Shown piece by piece: positions 15,920-23,911 of a DNA stretch of 64,000 nt. Numbering within the stretch: the stretch's first letter is position 1; each line of letters starts with the position of its first letter. The notes beneath the pieces were generated by a model, which was not told the origin of the DNA, did no database searches, and saw only the letters and a program-made list of their open reading frames with translations. The stretch comes from Vagococcus fessus. GTDB taxonomy: Bacteria; Bacillota; Bacilli; Lactobacillales; Vagococcaceae. The position numbers were made by a program, and so were the translations under genes. Location of the stretch: assembly GCF_003987565.1 (NCBI RefSeq), contig NZ_NGJY01000001.1:310001-374000 (forward strand), given 5' to 3'.

Positions 15920-17800
15920 ATGTCTAATATCGTAATCGGTACAGCTGGTCATATTGACCACGGAAAATCAACCTTAATCAAAACTCTGACAGGGATTGAA
16001 ACGGATAAAACAAAAGAAGAAAAATTGAGAGGGATGTCAATTAATCTAGGGTTCGCTTATTTTGATTTACCAAATGGAGAGCGTGTCGGTGTTGTTGATG
16101 TTCCAGGTCATGAAAAATTTATCAAAAATATGTTAGCAGGGTCTGCTGGTCTCAATCTTGTATTACTGGTCATTGATGCTAATGAAGGGATTATGCCACA
16201 AACTCGTGAGCATATGGATATCTTGACCTTATTAGGTGTTAAAGAATTTATTATCGTGTTAACAAAAGTAGATACAGTCGATGAGGATTTAATGATGCTT
16301 GTTAAAGAAGATATCGAGCAACAATTAGAAGGCACAGTGTTAGAAGACGCTCCTGTAGTTGAGGTGGATTCTATCAGTGGGACGGGTATCCCTACTTTAC
16401 TTGATACAATAGCTAAAAAATGTGAAACAATCGAACCAACGAAAGCCACAGGGCAGCCTCGTTTAAATATCGACCGTTCGTTCTCTTTAAAAGGGTTTGG
16501 AACAATCGTTACCGGAACATTACTTGAAGGGGAGTTGCATGTCGGTGATGATGTAATTATCTATCCTCAAGAAATCAAAACACGTGTTCGTAGCTTGCAA
16601 GTTCATGAACAGGATGAAGAGATGTCTGGACCAGGAAAACGTACGGCCATTAACTTAACGAATGTTACACTTGAAGATGTCAGTCGTGGTGACGTCCTTA
16701 CCACAAAAGATAATGTGACGGTATCATGGATGTTGAACGTTAAAATTAACTTACTCCCTAGTGCTACTGAAGGGCTTAAATTATGGGATAGAGTTCGATT
16801 AGGAATTGGGACAACAGAAACCTTTGCACGTGTTGTTCCGCTAGGTGTCGAACAATTAGAAGCTGGTGAAGAAGGGTTTGTTCAACTTCGTTTAGAAGAG
16901 CAAGTTGTTGCACGCGATGGTGATCGTTTTATTATCCGCTCGTATTCACCTGTCCATACAATCGGTGGTGGTGTTATTTTAGATAGCCAACCTAAGAAGA
17001 ATAAACGTTATGATGACTCAGTTTTAGCTAGTCTTGCAATTAAAGAAGAAGGGTCTATTCAAGATATTTTAGTTGAATTATTAGACCAACAAGGGAAAGG
17101 ATTATCTCCTAAAGGGTTTATTGCAACTAATATTGGTAAGAGTGAAACCGAAGTAGCTGAACTACTGGTTGATATGATTGATGAGGGTACTGTTAAAGAT
17201 ATTAATGGGAAGTATATCAGTATTAATCAGTACAACCGTATTGGCAATGATTTGGTAGCTGTGTTAGATAAATACCATAAGAACTTCCGCTTACGTCAAG
17301 GAATGCCAAAAGAAGAGCTTAAATCTCGTAGTGAATTAGAGATGAAAGGGAAAGAATTTGATACCTTGCTAGCTTTTTACTTAGCTGATGGGTTACTAAA
17401 AGAAACAAATGGTTTTCTTTCACTTAAAGACTTTGAAGTCGTGTATAATAAATACAATCAAGCACACCGAGATAAGATTGAAAGTACGCTGTTAAAAGCT
17501 AAATTCACACCACCTTCAGATGAAGATTTGACTAAAGGGGATGACCAAATCCAAGAAGTTATTAATTCTCTTGTGGGTGTAAGTGTTATTAGATTAGATC
17601 ATACAACTGTTATTCATAAAAACTATTACGATGAAGCTGTAAGCAAAGCAAGTGAGTTTATTACCCAAAATGGTAGTATGACGTTAGCAGATTTCCGTGA
17701 TATGACCGGTTCAAGTCGTAAATATTCAATGTTAATTCTAGAATATATGGATAAAATGCATGTAACAAAACGCGTTGAAAATACGCGTGAATTATATTAA
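15920..17800 (+). CDS. selB: selenocysteine-specific elongation factor SelB
   Basis: SelB binds GTP, Sec-tRNA-Sec and the SECIS hairpin and delivers Sec at UGA. In 626 residues, G1 is GTAGHIDHGKSTL, the switch I region is GMSINLGFAY (most SelB read GMTIDLGFAY), G3 is DVPGHEKF and G4 is LTKVD. The EF-Tu-like domains 2 and 3 follow (IDRSFSLKGFGTIVTGTLL), and the last roughly 230 residues are the winged-helix repeats that bind the SECIS. The complete C-terminal domain means the two hairpins in prdC and prdB can be read. It lies 20 bases after the DUF3343 gene. Confidence 0.96.
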   Translation: MSNIVIGTAGHIDHGKSTLIKTLTGIETDKTKEEKLRGMSINLGFAYFDLPNGERVGVVDVPGHEKFIKNMLAGSAGLNLVLLVIDANEGIMPQTREHMDILTLLGVKEFIIVLTKVDTVDEDLMMLVKEDIEQQLEGTVLEDAPVVEVDSISGTGIPTLLDTIAKKCETIEPTKATGQPRLNIDRSFSLKGFGTIVTGTLLEGELHVGDDVIIYPQEIKTRVRSLQVHEQDEEMSGPGKRTAINLTNVTLEDVSRGDVLTTKDNVTVSWMLNVKINLLPSATEGLKLWDRVRLGIGTTETFARVVPLGVEQLEAGEEGFVQLRLEEQVVARDGDRFIIRSYSPVHTIGGGVILDSQPKKNKRYDDSVLASLAIKEEGSIQDILVELLDQQGKGLSPKGFIATNIGKSETEVAELLVDMIDEGTVKDINGKYISINQYNRIGNDLVAVLDKYHKNFRLRQGMPKEELKSRSELEMKGKEFDTLLAFYLADGLLKETNGFLSLKDFEVVYNKYNQAHRDKIESTLLKAKFTPPSDEDLTKGDDQIQEVINSLVGVSVIRLDHTTVIHKNYYDEAVSKASEFITQNGSMTLADFRDMTGSSRKYSMLILEYMDKMHVTKRVENTRELY

Positions 17801-17831
17801 GTAAAGTAAGGTAAAAGAGAGGGTGGTAGAG

Positions 17832-18986
17832 ATGGTTTATTATTTTGACAATGCAGCAACAACTTTAAAAAAACCTGCCAGTGTGGCGACTGCTGTATTT
17901 GAAGCTATACAGTCAGAGACATTAGGAAACCCGTCTAGAGGTGCTCACGAACCCTCTCTTAATGCTTTTAGAAGTCTATATCAAACGCGACTTAAAGTAG
18001 CAGAACTGTTCCACGTATCTAATGAGTTAACTATAGGCTTTACAATGAATGCGACGATGGCTTTAAATATCGCAATCAAAGGATTAATACCCGACAATAG
18101 TCATGTTATCTCGACGGTATTAGAGCATAATTCAGTCTTACGTCCACTTTATCAGCTAGAAGCCAGAGGTGTTTCAACGTCATTTGTAAGCTACGATACT
18201 GAAGCTAATCAGTTGAACTATGATGATTTTGAAAAGTTGTTGACACCTGAAACCAAAGCTGTTGTTTGTACTCATGGTTCAAATGTATTGGGAGATATTC
18301 TTGATTTAGCTTTTATTTCAGAATTTTGTCAAAAACATGAGTTGATGTTACTAGTAGATGCTTCACAAACAGCTGGTGTTTGCGATATCAATTTTGATGA
18401 ATTAAATTTAACTGCGTTATGTTTTACTGGTCATAAATCACTTTATGGGCCTCAAGGAACGGGTGGTTTAATTGTAAAAGAAGGCTGTTCATTAACACCA
18501 CTACTTGTTGGCGGCAGTGGGACGCAATCTTTTTCTAAAACACAACCATCAGAACTTCCAGACCTTCTTGAATCTGGTACAGCAAATGTTCATAGTCTTT
18601 TGGGACTCGATGCAGGACTTGATTATGTGATAGAAAACAAGACAAAGAACTTAATAGGTGCTCAACACGCGTTAGTTAGAACGTTTTATGAGAGGTTATG
18701 CCATTTACCTGAACTTATCTTTTACGGAACAACTAATAACGATAAGAAAACAGGAATAGTGTCATTAAATATCAAAGGTATTTCTGCTGCAACTGTAGCA
18801 AATGACTTGTCAGAATACTACGATATAGCAGTAAGACCCGGCGCTCATTGTGCTCCTCTGGTCCATCAAACTTTTGGAACGGAAGAACAGGGCATGGTTC
18901 GTTTCTCTTTTTCTAGCTTTAATACAGTCGAAGAAGTTAATTATGCCGTGAATGCGATGAAGGAATTGGTTGAGAAATATAAATAA
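17832..18986 (+). CDS. cysteine desulfurase / selenocysteine lyase-like protein (EF2568 family)
   Basis: A PLP-dependent class V aminotransferase fold protein of 384 residues. The PLP lysine lies in TGHKSLYGPQGTGGL and the catalytic cysteine in RPGAHCAPLVHQTFGT, matching the NifS/CsdB layout. It begins YYFDNAATTLKKPASV. This subfamily is named after an Enterococcus faecalis protein found next to selD, and is thought to release selenium or sulfur from (seleno)cysteine for SelD. The ATG at 17832 suits the site GAGAGGG better than the upstream GTG at 17823. It closes the contiguous sel run and is followed by a strong terminator. Confidence 0.9.
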   Translation: MVYYFDNAATTLKKPASVATAVFEAIQSETLGNPSRGAHEPSLNAFRSLYQTRLKVAELFHVSNELTIGFTMNATMALNIAIKGLIPDNSHVISTVLEHNSVLRPLYQLEARGVSTSFVSYDTEANQLNYDDFEKLLTPETKAVVCTHGSNVLGDILDLAFISEFCQKHELMLLVDASQTAGVCDINFDELNLTALCFTGHKSLYGPQGTGGLIVKEGCSLTPLLVGGSGTQSFSKTQPSELPDLLESGTANVHSLLGLDAGLDYVIENKTKNLIGAQHALVRTFYERLCHLPELIFYGTTNNDKKTGIVSLNIKGISAATVANDLSEYYDIAVRPGAHCAPLVHQTFGTEEQGMVRFSFSSFNTVEEVNYAVNAMKELVEKYK

Positions 18987-19020
18987 AAAGACGTGTAATC
19001 TTATGATTACGCGTCTTTTT
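18985..19020. terminator. bidirectional terminator
   Basis: AAAAAGACGTGTAATC and GATTACGCGTCTTTTT pair around TTAT. It serves the desulfurase gene on the plus strand and the converging 190-residue gene on the minus strand, whose stop lies inside it. Confidence 0.9.
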
Positions 19021-19579
19021 GGTTAAGAATATTAACATGTACAACAGTAGGGGCATCCGGAATAGCAAAAATATTGGTAAAGATCATATCATTATTCTTA
19101 GTTTCTAATCCCAAGTCTGTCATCATTGATTTTAATAAGGTAATTAAGTCATCTTTTGCTCGACCTTCTAATGCACTAACATCAGCAAGTGAAGCATGTA
19201 ATTTATTTGTATTATCTAAAATGATTTTTGATTCACAAAATGAACCCGTAATGGAATTTAGTGCAGCTTTAAATTCTTTTGACTCTAGTTCATGACGGTA
19301 ACTCATTAACTGAATAAAGGTATTGTATTTATTCTGCCAAATCATCTCTGCTTTAAAAGAGCGCTCATTAATGTTAGAACCTGTGTTTTTATGTTGATTG
19401 AGACTCAGTGAGAGTAACTCTTTTTGAAAAAGATGTTGTTCTTCATTTAATTCTCGCTGGAATTTTTGAGTATTAAGTTTCGTTTTATAATTATAATAAA
19501 GCGCAATTGCTACACCAACCATCCCAACTAATCCACCAATAACAGCACTCATAATAGTGCCCATATTCGATTCAAACAT
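19007..19579 (-). CDS. membrane-anchored protein of unknown function
   Basis: Unrecognised 190-residue protein. The N-terminus has one hydrophobic helix (about residues 9-29, MSAVIGGLVGMVGVAIALYY) without a cleavage site. It is followed by a long predominantly helical cytoplasmic-type region with coiled-coil character (QKFQRELNEEQHLFQKELL), then further helices and a C-terminal NIFAIPDAPTVVHVNIL stretch. AGGAGTG lies upstream of the ATG. It converges on the sel cluster and has no neighbours on its strand, so context gives no hint. The overall look, a short anchor followed by a helical body, resembles many phage or stress-related accessory proteins without being specific. Confidence 0.65.
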   Translation of the reverse strand: MFESNMGTIMSAVIGGLVGMVGVAIALYYNYKTKLNTQKFQRELNEEQHLFQKELLSLSLNQHKNTGSNINERSFKAEMIWQNKYNTFIQLMSYRHELESKEFKAALNSITGSFCESKIILDNTNKLHASLADVSALEGRAKDDLITLLKSMMTDLGLETKNNDMIFTNIFAIPDAPTVVHVNILNQKDA

Positions 19580-19767
19580 TCATTATCACTCCTAAATAGT
19601 CTTATATAACCCATAGTATAGATTAACTATATTATAGTCAAATATTTATTTGATATAATTCACACTGTAGTTATTCCAACACGGCAATAAATCTATCCGT
19701 TTGTAGACATACTTACCTAAGTATGTTAGAATTCAGATAGACTTTTATGTGAGAAAGGGTGGTTTAG

Positions 19768-20550
19768 TTGCATAATAATCTGATATACTTTTTCATTGAT
19801 ATCAAAGGAAGTAGAAAAGTATTCGCTAACCAAGGAGAGGCGAATGAGCTGCTTAATTTACTGGCGACGTATTTAAATAAAAAATATAAAAAACAATTGA
19901 TCACACCTTTTGATGTTAGACAAGGTGATGCCATTATAGGCGGGGTGGAGGATGCTAGATTAATGATAGATATCTACCAAAGTTGTATTGGCTTTTCTTT
20001 TGCTGATGAGTTTATGACTTTTTCAATTCAGCACCAAATTAATCCTAAGACTATTGAATATTATTTTGGAGTTGGAGTTGGCGATATCACAACTCCTGAT
20101 AATGTGCTAACAAATATTGAAGCGGTTAATGGTACTGCGATTAGTCGTGCAAAAGAAGCAGCTGATTCAGCAAAAGAGGCCACGACTTCAAAATCTGATT
20201 ATGCTTTTAAATTACAATCTTTTCAATTTTACGCTAAAACAGATTCATCTGACACTATTAATACTATCTTAAACCCGATGTTTTATTTGATTTTTGAAAA
20301 GTTAATTGCTAATAATCGCCAAAATGAATTGTTTAGCTTAAAAGAGGCGTTACCACATGCTAAGAACTACGAACTTGCTAAGATTATGGGGTATGAGTTC
20401 GATGAAAATGATGTGACAGACCGTAGACGAATTTCTAGTCAAATTAGCAATCTAACAACAAAATCTCAATATGACTTGTATAAAAAATCAGTAGATGATT
20501 TAAGATTATTTTTACATCATCACTATAATATAGGGGGGACCCATGCTTAA
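19768..20550 (+). CDS. SatD family protein
   Basis: A 260-residue protein matching the SatD family, named from the streptococcal sat (secretion and acid tolerance) locus. Visible signatures are YFFIDIKGSRKVF at the N-terminus, PFDVRQGDAIIGG and the glycine-rich YYFGVGVGDITT, then ING-like AVNGTAISRAKEAAD. The layout resembles a nucleotide-cyclase-like fold, but the biochemistry is unknown. It begins at a TTG (19768) behind GAAAGGGTGG; no ATG or GTG in frame fits better. The stop overlaps the start of the next gene by eight bases, so the pair is translationally coupled. It lies between the sel genes and selA without an evident link to selenium. Confidence 0.8.
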   Translation: MHNNLIYFFIDIKGSRKVFANQGEANELLNLLATYLNKKYKKQLITPFDVRQGDAIIGGVEDARLMIDIYQSCIGFSFADEFMTFSIQHQINPKTIEYYFGVGVGDITTPDNVLTNIEAVNGTAISRAKEAADSAKEATTSKSDYAFKLQSFQFYAKTDSSDTINTILNPMFYLIFEKLIANNRQNELFSLKEALPHAKNYELAKIMGYEFDENDVTDRRRISSQISNLTTKSQYDLYKKSVDDLRLFLHHHYNIGGTHA

Positions 20551-21325
20551 ATTATTTTGTTTATTAATGATTTCTCAACTTATAAGTAACTTTACAATTA
20601 TAAAAAAAATAGATAATCAAGCGATACCATCAAACAAATCTACTCACATAGTGACCTCTTTTAAAATAAGGGTTCTAATAAGTATAGTCCTAACAGTAGT
20701 TTTAATTCTGAGTGGTTTAGATTTGAACTGGGGAAATTGGTTACTTTCAACTGGACTTGTCTTTATTACTAATAGTCTTATAGATTATGTACTAACCTGT
20801 CAGTCAATAAAAACGACGTTTAAAAAATGGTTTCCAAAATATAAGGACTTATTTATATACCTTACCGAACAAATCGCAAGACTTGGAAGTATCTATGTTG
20901 TAACATGTATAGTTAGTCACCGTAGTTTACTAACATTTCAGGTGATTAATACTTTAGATGCTACATTAATTCCTAGAGAAACGGTTAACTTGTTAATCCT
21001 AACATTTTTTCTAATCGGGACATTATCAGCTGCTCAGATTATAAAGCTATTTTTGTCAGCACTAAGTCTCTCTAATGTAAAAGGGACTCCTATTTCTAAT
21101 CAGAGTATCGGTATTATCATTGGAGTTTTAGAGAGAAGTATTATTATCTTATTTGTAGTAGGTGAAGCTTATTCAGGTGTGGCTACAGTTATTGCACTTA
21201 AAACATTATCTCGTTTTAAAAGTATCGAAGATGATAAAGAGTTCGCAGAGTATTATTTAGTAGGTAATCTTTTGAGTTTGGCTTTTTCAGTTGTAACTGG
21301 TTTACTTATCAGATTTTATTCATAA
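20543..21325 (+). CDS. DUF3307-like membrane protein (SatE position)
   Basis: A 260-residue integral membrane protein with about six hydrophobic segments. The N-terminal pattern of LMISQLISNFTI, THIVTSFKIRVLISIV, NSLIDYVL and IYLTEQIARL follows the order AHLLGDF, HVLIH, HFLID, DQ..H known from DUF3307 proteins, although the polar residues of those motifs are mostly replaced here. The C-terminal half (IGVLERSIIILFVVG, ALKTLSRFKSIEDDKEFAEYYLVGNLLSL) is also typical. DUF3307 genes commonly follow satD, and the overlap with the upstream gene supports a two-gene unit. The function is unknown. Confidence 0.75.
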   Translation: MLKLFCLLMISQLISNFTIIKKIDNQAIPSNKSTHIVTSFKIRVLISIVLTVVLILSGLDLNWGNWLLSTGLVFITNSLIDYVLTCQSIKTTFKKWFPKYKDLFIYLTEQIARLGSIYVVTCIVSHRSLLTFQVINTLDATLIPRETVNLLILTFFLIGTLSAAQIIKLFLSALSLSNVKGTPISNQSIGIIIGVLERSIIILFVVGEAYSGVATVIALKTLSRFKSIEDDKEFAEYYLVGNLLSLAFSVVTGLLIRFYS

Positions 21326-21328
21326 CAT

Positions 21329-21369
21329 AAAAAAGGTTACGACGATAAATCAATCGTCGTAACCTTTTT
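21329..21369. terminator. bidirectional terminator
   Basis: AAAAAGGTTACGACGAT and ATCGTCGTAACCTTTTT form a long stem between the converging DUF3307-like and DUF1648-like genes. Confidence 0.9.
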
Positions 21370-21372
21370 GGA

Positions 21373-21723
21373 TTAAACTACAAATATCATAACCTGTACG
21401 AGATAGATGATACTAGTAACAAGTAATAAACTGTTAATCGCCATAAAAATAACTTTAGTTATGATGTTACTATCCGTGAAATTAGGGTACATCGTATCAA
21501 TAAGTTTAGGCTTAGCAGCAACACTCATAAATAAAAAGGCGATAGGTAACAATAATAGAATATATTTACTTCCATATCCATCAATATGCATGGTAGCGGT
21601 CATGTGCGTAGGGATAATCCCATCAATTTTAAGTAATAAGAAAATGATAAACACCGTGATAGCTAATCCGATATAATGGAAATAGGTCATAAAATGAGAA
21701 TAGAGCTTAGAAACGGTAGGCAT
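21373..21723 (-). CDS. small membrane protein, DUF1648-like
   Basis: A 116-residue protein with three hydrophobic helices. The stretch IPTHMTATMHIDGYGSKYILLLLP at about residues 36-60 matches the DUF1648 pattern in which a first helix is followed by P-x-H-x-N/T, G..DGYGSK and a second helix; that domain occurs in SdpI-like and related small membrane proteins. AGGAGG lies before the ATG. A role in immunity or envelope homeostasis is possible by family, but nothing nearby supports a specific job. It stands alone on its strand, converging on the preceding pair. Confidence 0.7.
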   Translation of the reverse strand: MPTVSKLYSHFMTYFHYIGLAITVFIIFLLLKIDGIIPTHMTATMHIDGYGSKYILLLLPIAFLFMSVAAKPKLIDTMYPNFTDSNIITKVIFMAINSLLLVTSIIYLVQVMIFVV

Positions 21724-21924
21724 ACGTGTTCCTCCTTTTAATAGTGTGACCTGCTACTAATTGTCAGCTATTTGCCCTTATTATACACGTGCTGATTTAA
21801 ATCTACAATCTAATTAATTGTTTTTAGTTAATCAATTCACAATACAGGATAATCCCTTGACTATCAAGGGATTACAAAGTAACATAAGACACGAACCTAG
21901 ACGGAATCATTGGAGGAATATAAC

Positions 21925-23331
21925 GTGATAGATAAGAGTAAATTAGCATGTTTACCATCAATTAACGATTTAATGAAACAAGATAAAATAAAAGAACTTA
22001 TTACGATCCATGGGCAAGATGTTATCACAATGTCTGCACGAGAGCTGTTGGCCAATAAGCGTGAACATTTTTTATCAGGTGACGATACGGTAATTTCAAA
22101 TAATAAACAAGAGAATACTGCGGTTCTTTTAAACGAACTTGAAAAAGCAGTCTCAATTAAGACGAAGCCAAGTTTACAAAAAGTGATTAATGCTACTGGA
22201 ACAGTTCTACATACTAATTTAGGACGCTCTAACCTCTCACCGCTTGTTATGGAGCATTTAACGACAATCGCAGGTGGTTATTCCAATTTAGAGTATGACG
22301 TGGCTAACGGCAAACGTGGCTCTCGTTATGATCATTTAATTGAAGTGGTTAGAGAATTAACTGGTGCAGAAGATGCTTTGGTGGTTAATAATAATGCAGC
22401 GGCAGTCTTACTTGTATTAGATACTCTTACAAAAGATAAAGAAGTAGTCGTATCACGTGGGGAATTAGTCGAAATAGGGGGCTCATTCCGCATTCCGAGT
22501 GTTATAGAAGCGAGTGGATGTTATTTAAAAGAAGTAGGTACAACTAACAAAACTCATTTATATGACTACGAAGACGCGATAAACGAAAATACCGGCGCGT
22601 TATTAAAAGTCCATACAAGTAACTTTAAAGTTGTAGGATTTACTGATTCAGTACCTGGTTACGACGTTTGTGATTTAGCCAAGAAACATGATATTCCTTA
22701 TATAGAAGATTTAGGGAGTGGTTTGCTTGTCGATTTAAGTAAATATGGTTTTAGTTACGAGCCAACTGTTATGGATGTTCTTAAAAATGGAGCAGATGTG
22801 GTCACATTCAGTGGAGATAAAATCTTAGGAGGGCCACAAGCAGGGATTATCGTAGGGAAAAAAGAATACATTGAACGTATGAAGAAAAATCAATTAACAC
22901 GTGTTCTACGTGTTGATAAAATGGTCATAGCATCACTTGAAGCGACGATGTCCCTTTACCGTGACCAAAAACAAGCCCTAGAGCATATTCCAACCCTTCA
23001 AATGTTAACGATGACTAAAGAAGAGTCAGACACTCGAGCTACTGAGTATGCTAAAGCGTTAAACGAACTAGGGTTAGGTCTTACAATAACTAAAAAAGAA
23101 GCTTTCTCACAAGTTGGTGGTGGGTCTTATCCAGGTGAAGAAATTCCAAGTGTTATCTTAAGTCTTACCTCAGATAAATTATCAACAAGTCAATTAGAAG
23201 AAAAACTAAGACAAGTTGAGGTGCCTGTTGTCGCGCGTATTAAAGATAATGAGTTGATTCTAGATGTGAGAACCATCTCTGAAGCAGATTTCAATTATGT
23301 CGTGACAGCTTTTAAAGAAATTTTAAGTTAA
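21925..23331 (+). CDS. selA: L-seryl-tRNA(Sec) selenium transferase
   Basis: SelA converts Ser-tRNA-Sec to Sec-tRNA-Sec with selenophosphate on a PLP cofactor. The 468-residue protein has NATGTVLHTNLGRS, YSNLEYDVANGKRGSRYDH, ALVVNNNAAAVLLVLDTL and the PLP lysine motif TFSGDKILGGPQAGIIVG. The GTG at 21925 follows GGAGGA by seven bases and is preferred to the TTG at 21910, which lies before that site. Unlike the other sel genes it is separated from the cluster by four unrelated genes and has its own upstream region, so it is probably a separate transcription unit. Confidence 0.96.
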   Translation: MIDKSKLACLPSINDLMKQDKIKELITIHGQDVITMSARELLANKREHFLSGDDTVISNNKQENTAVLLNELEKAVSIKTKPSLQKVINATGTVLHTNLGRSNLSPLVMEHLTTIAGGYSNLEYDVANGKRGSRYDHLIEVVRELTGAEDALVVNNNAAAVLLVLDTLTKDKEVVVSRGELVEIGGSFRIPSVIEASGCYLKEVGTTNKTHLYDYEDAINENTGALLKVHTSNFKVVGFTDSVPGYDVCDLAKKHDIPYIEDLGSGLLVDLSKYGFSYEPTVMDVLKNGADVVTFSGDKILGGPQAGIIVGKKEYIERMKKNQLTRVLRVDKMVIASLEATMSLYRDQKQALEHIPTLQMLTMTKEESDTRATEYAKALNELGLGLTITKKEAFSQVGGGSYPGEEIPSVILSLTSDKLSTSQLEEKLRQVEVPVVARIKDNELILDVRTISEADFNYVVTAFKEILS

Positions 23332-23347
23332 AAATATAAAGAATTAG

Positions 23348-23397
23348 ACCGAATCCGACGTTAAATTTTATAAAAACGGACTGATTTGGTTTTTTTC
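23348..23397 (+). terminator. probable terminator after selA
   Basis: Imperfect arms ACCGAATCCG (23348-23357) and CGGACTGATTTGGT (23377-23390) are followed by a T run. Confidence 0.6.
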
Positions 23398-23476
23398 TTG
23401 TAAAAAGCTTTTTTTTGATAGTCTAAACAAGTAAACTTAAAGTAAATAGATTTTATAAAGGTTTAGGAGGGAAGAT

Positions 23477-23911
23477 GTGAAAAAACAAATAGGTTGGGGT
23501 ATATTTACTCTGGCAATACTTGTCTTAGGACTATACTCTAGTGGTATGATTTTTAATTCAGATCAAAGTATTAATCAAAAGGACTATGATTCAGAAGGGC
23601 TGAAATTTATTGGTGTAAAACGACGTGGGCGTGCTGAAGGAACGGGAACGCTTATAACCAAATCAGGAGAGGTATATGTAGGCGGTTTTTCAAGTGGCCG
23701 TTTTGAGGGAGTAGGCCAACTCATCCTAAACGACGGGTCTATATATAAAGGAACTTTCAAAAAAGGAAAGAGAGCTGGAGATGGTCAGTTACATATACCT
23801 GGTGCTGTTGAAGTTTTTGATGATAGTACTAAACCTCGTAAAAAACCTCAAACTAAATCTAAATTACAACCAACAGATGAGGTACAGGAGGACATACTAA
23901 ATGAAAATTAA
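23477..23911 (+). CDS. MORN-repeat membrane protein
   Basis: A 144-residue protein with an N-terminal membrane helix (about residues 5-25) and roughly three MORN-type repeats: GTGTLITKSGEVYVGGF, GVGQLILNDGSIYKGTF and GDGQLHIPG, i.e. the G-x-G-x-hydrophobic / G-x-x-Y-x-G pattern. A basic, disordered tail follows. Being on the outer face would fit a signal-anchor topology. The start is a GTG at 23477 (an ATG two bases earlier meets a stop immediately) behind AGGAGGG. Its last 11 bases overlap the start of the acyltransferase gene, so the two are coupled and the MORN protein is likely its partner or anchor. Confidence 0.85.
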   Translation: MKKQIGWGIFTLAILVLGLYSSGMIFNSDQSINQKDYDSEGLKFIGVKRRGRAEGTGTLITKSGEVYVGGFSSGRFEGVGQLILNDGSIYKGTFKKGKRAGDGQLHIPGAVEVFDDSTKPRKKPQTKSKLQPTDEVQEDILNEN

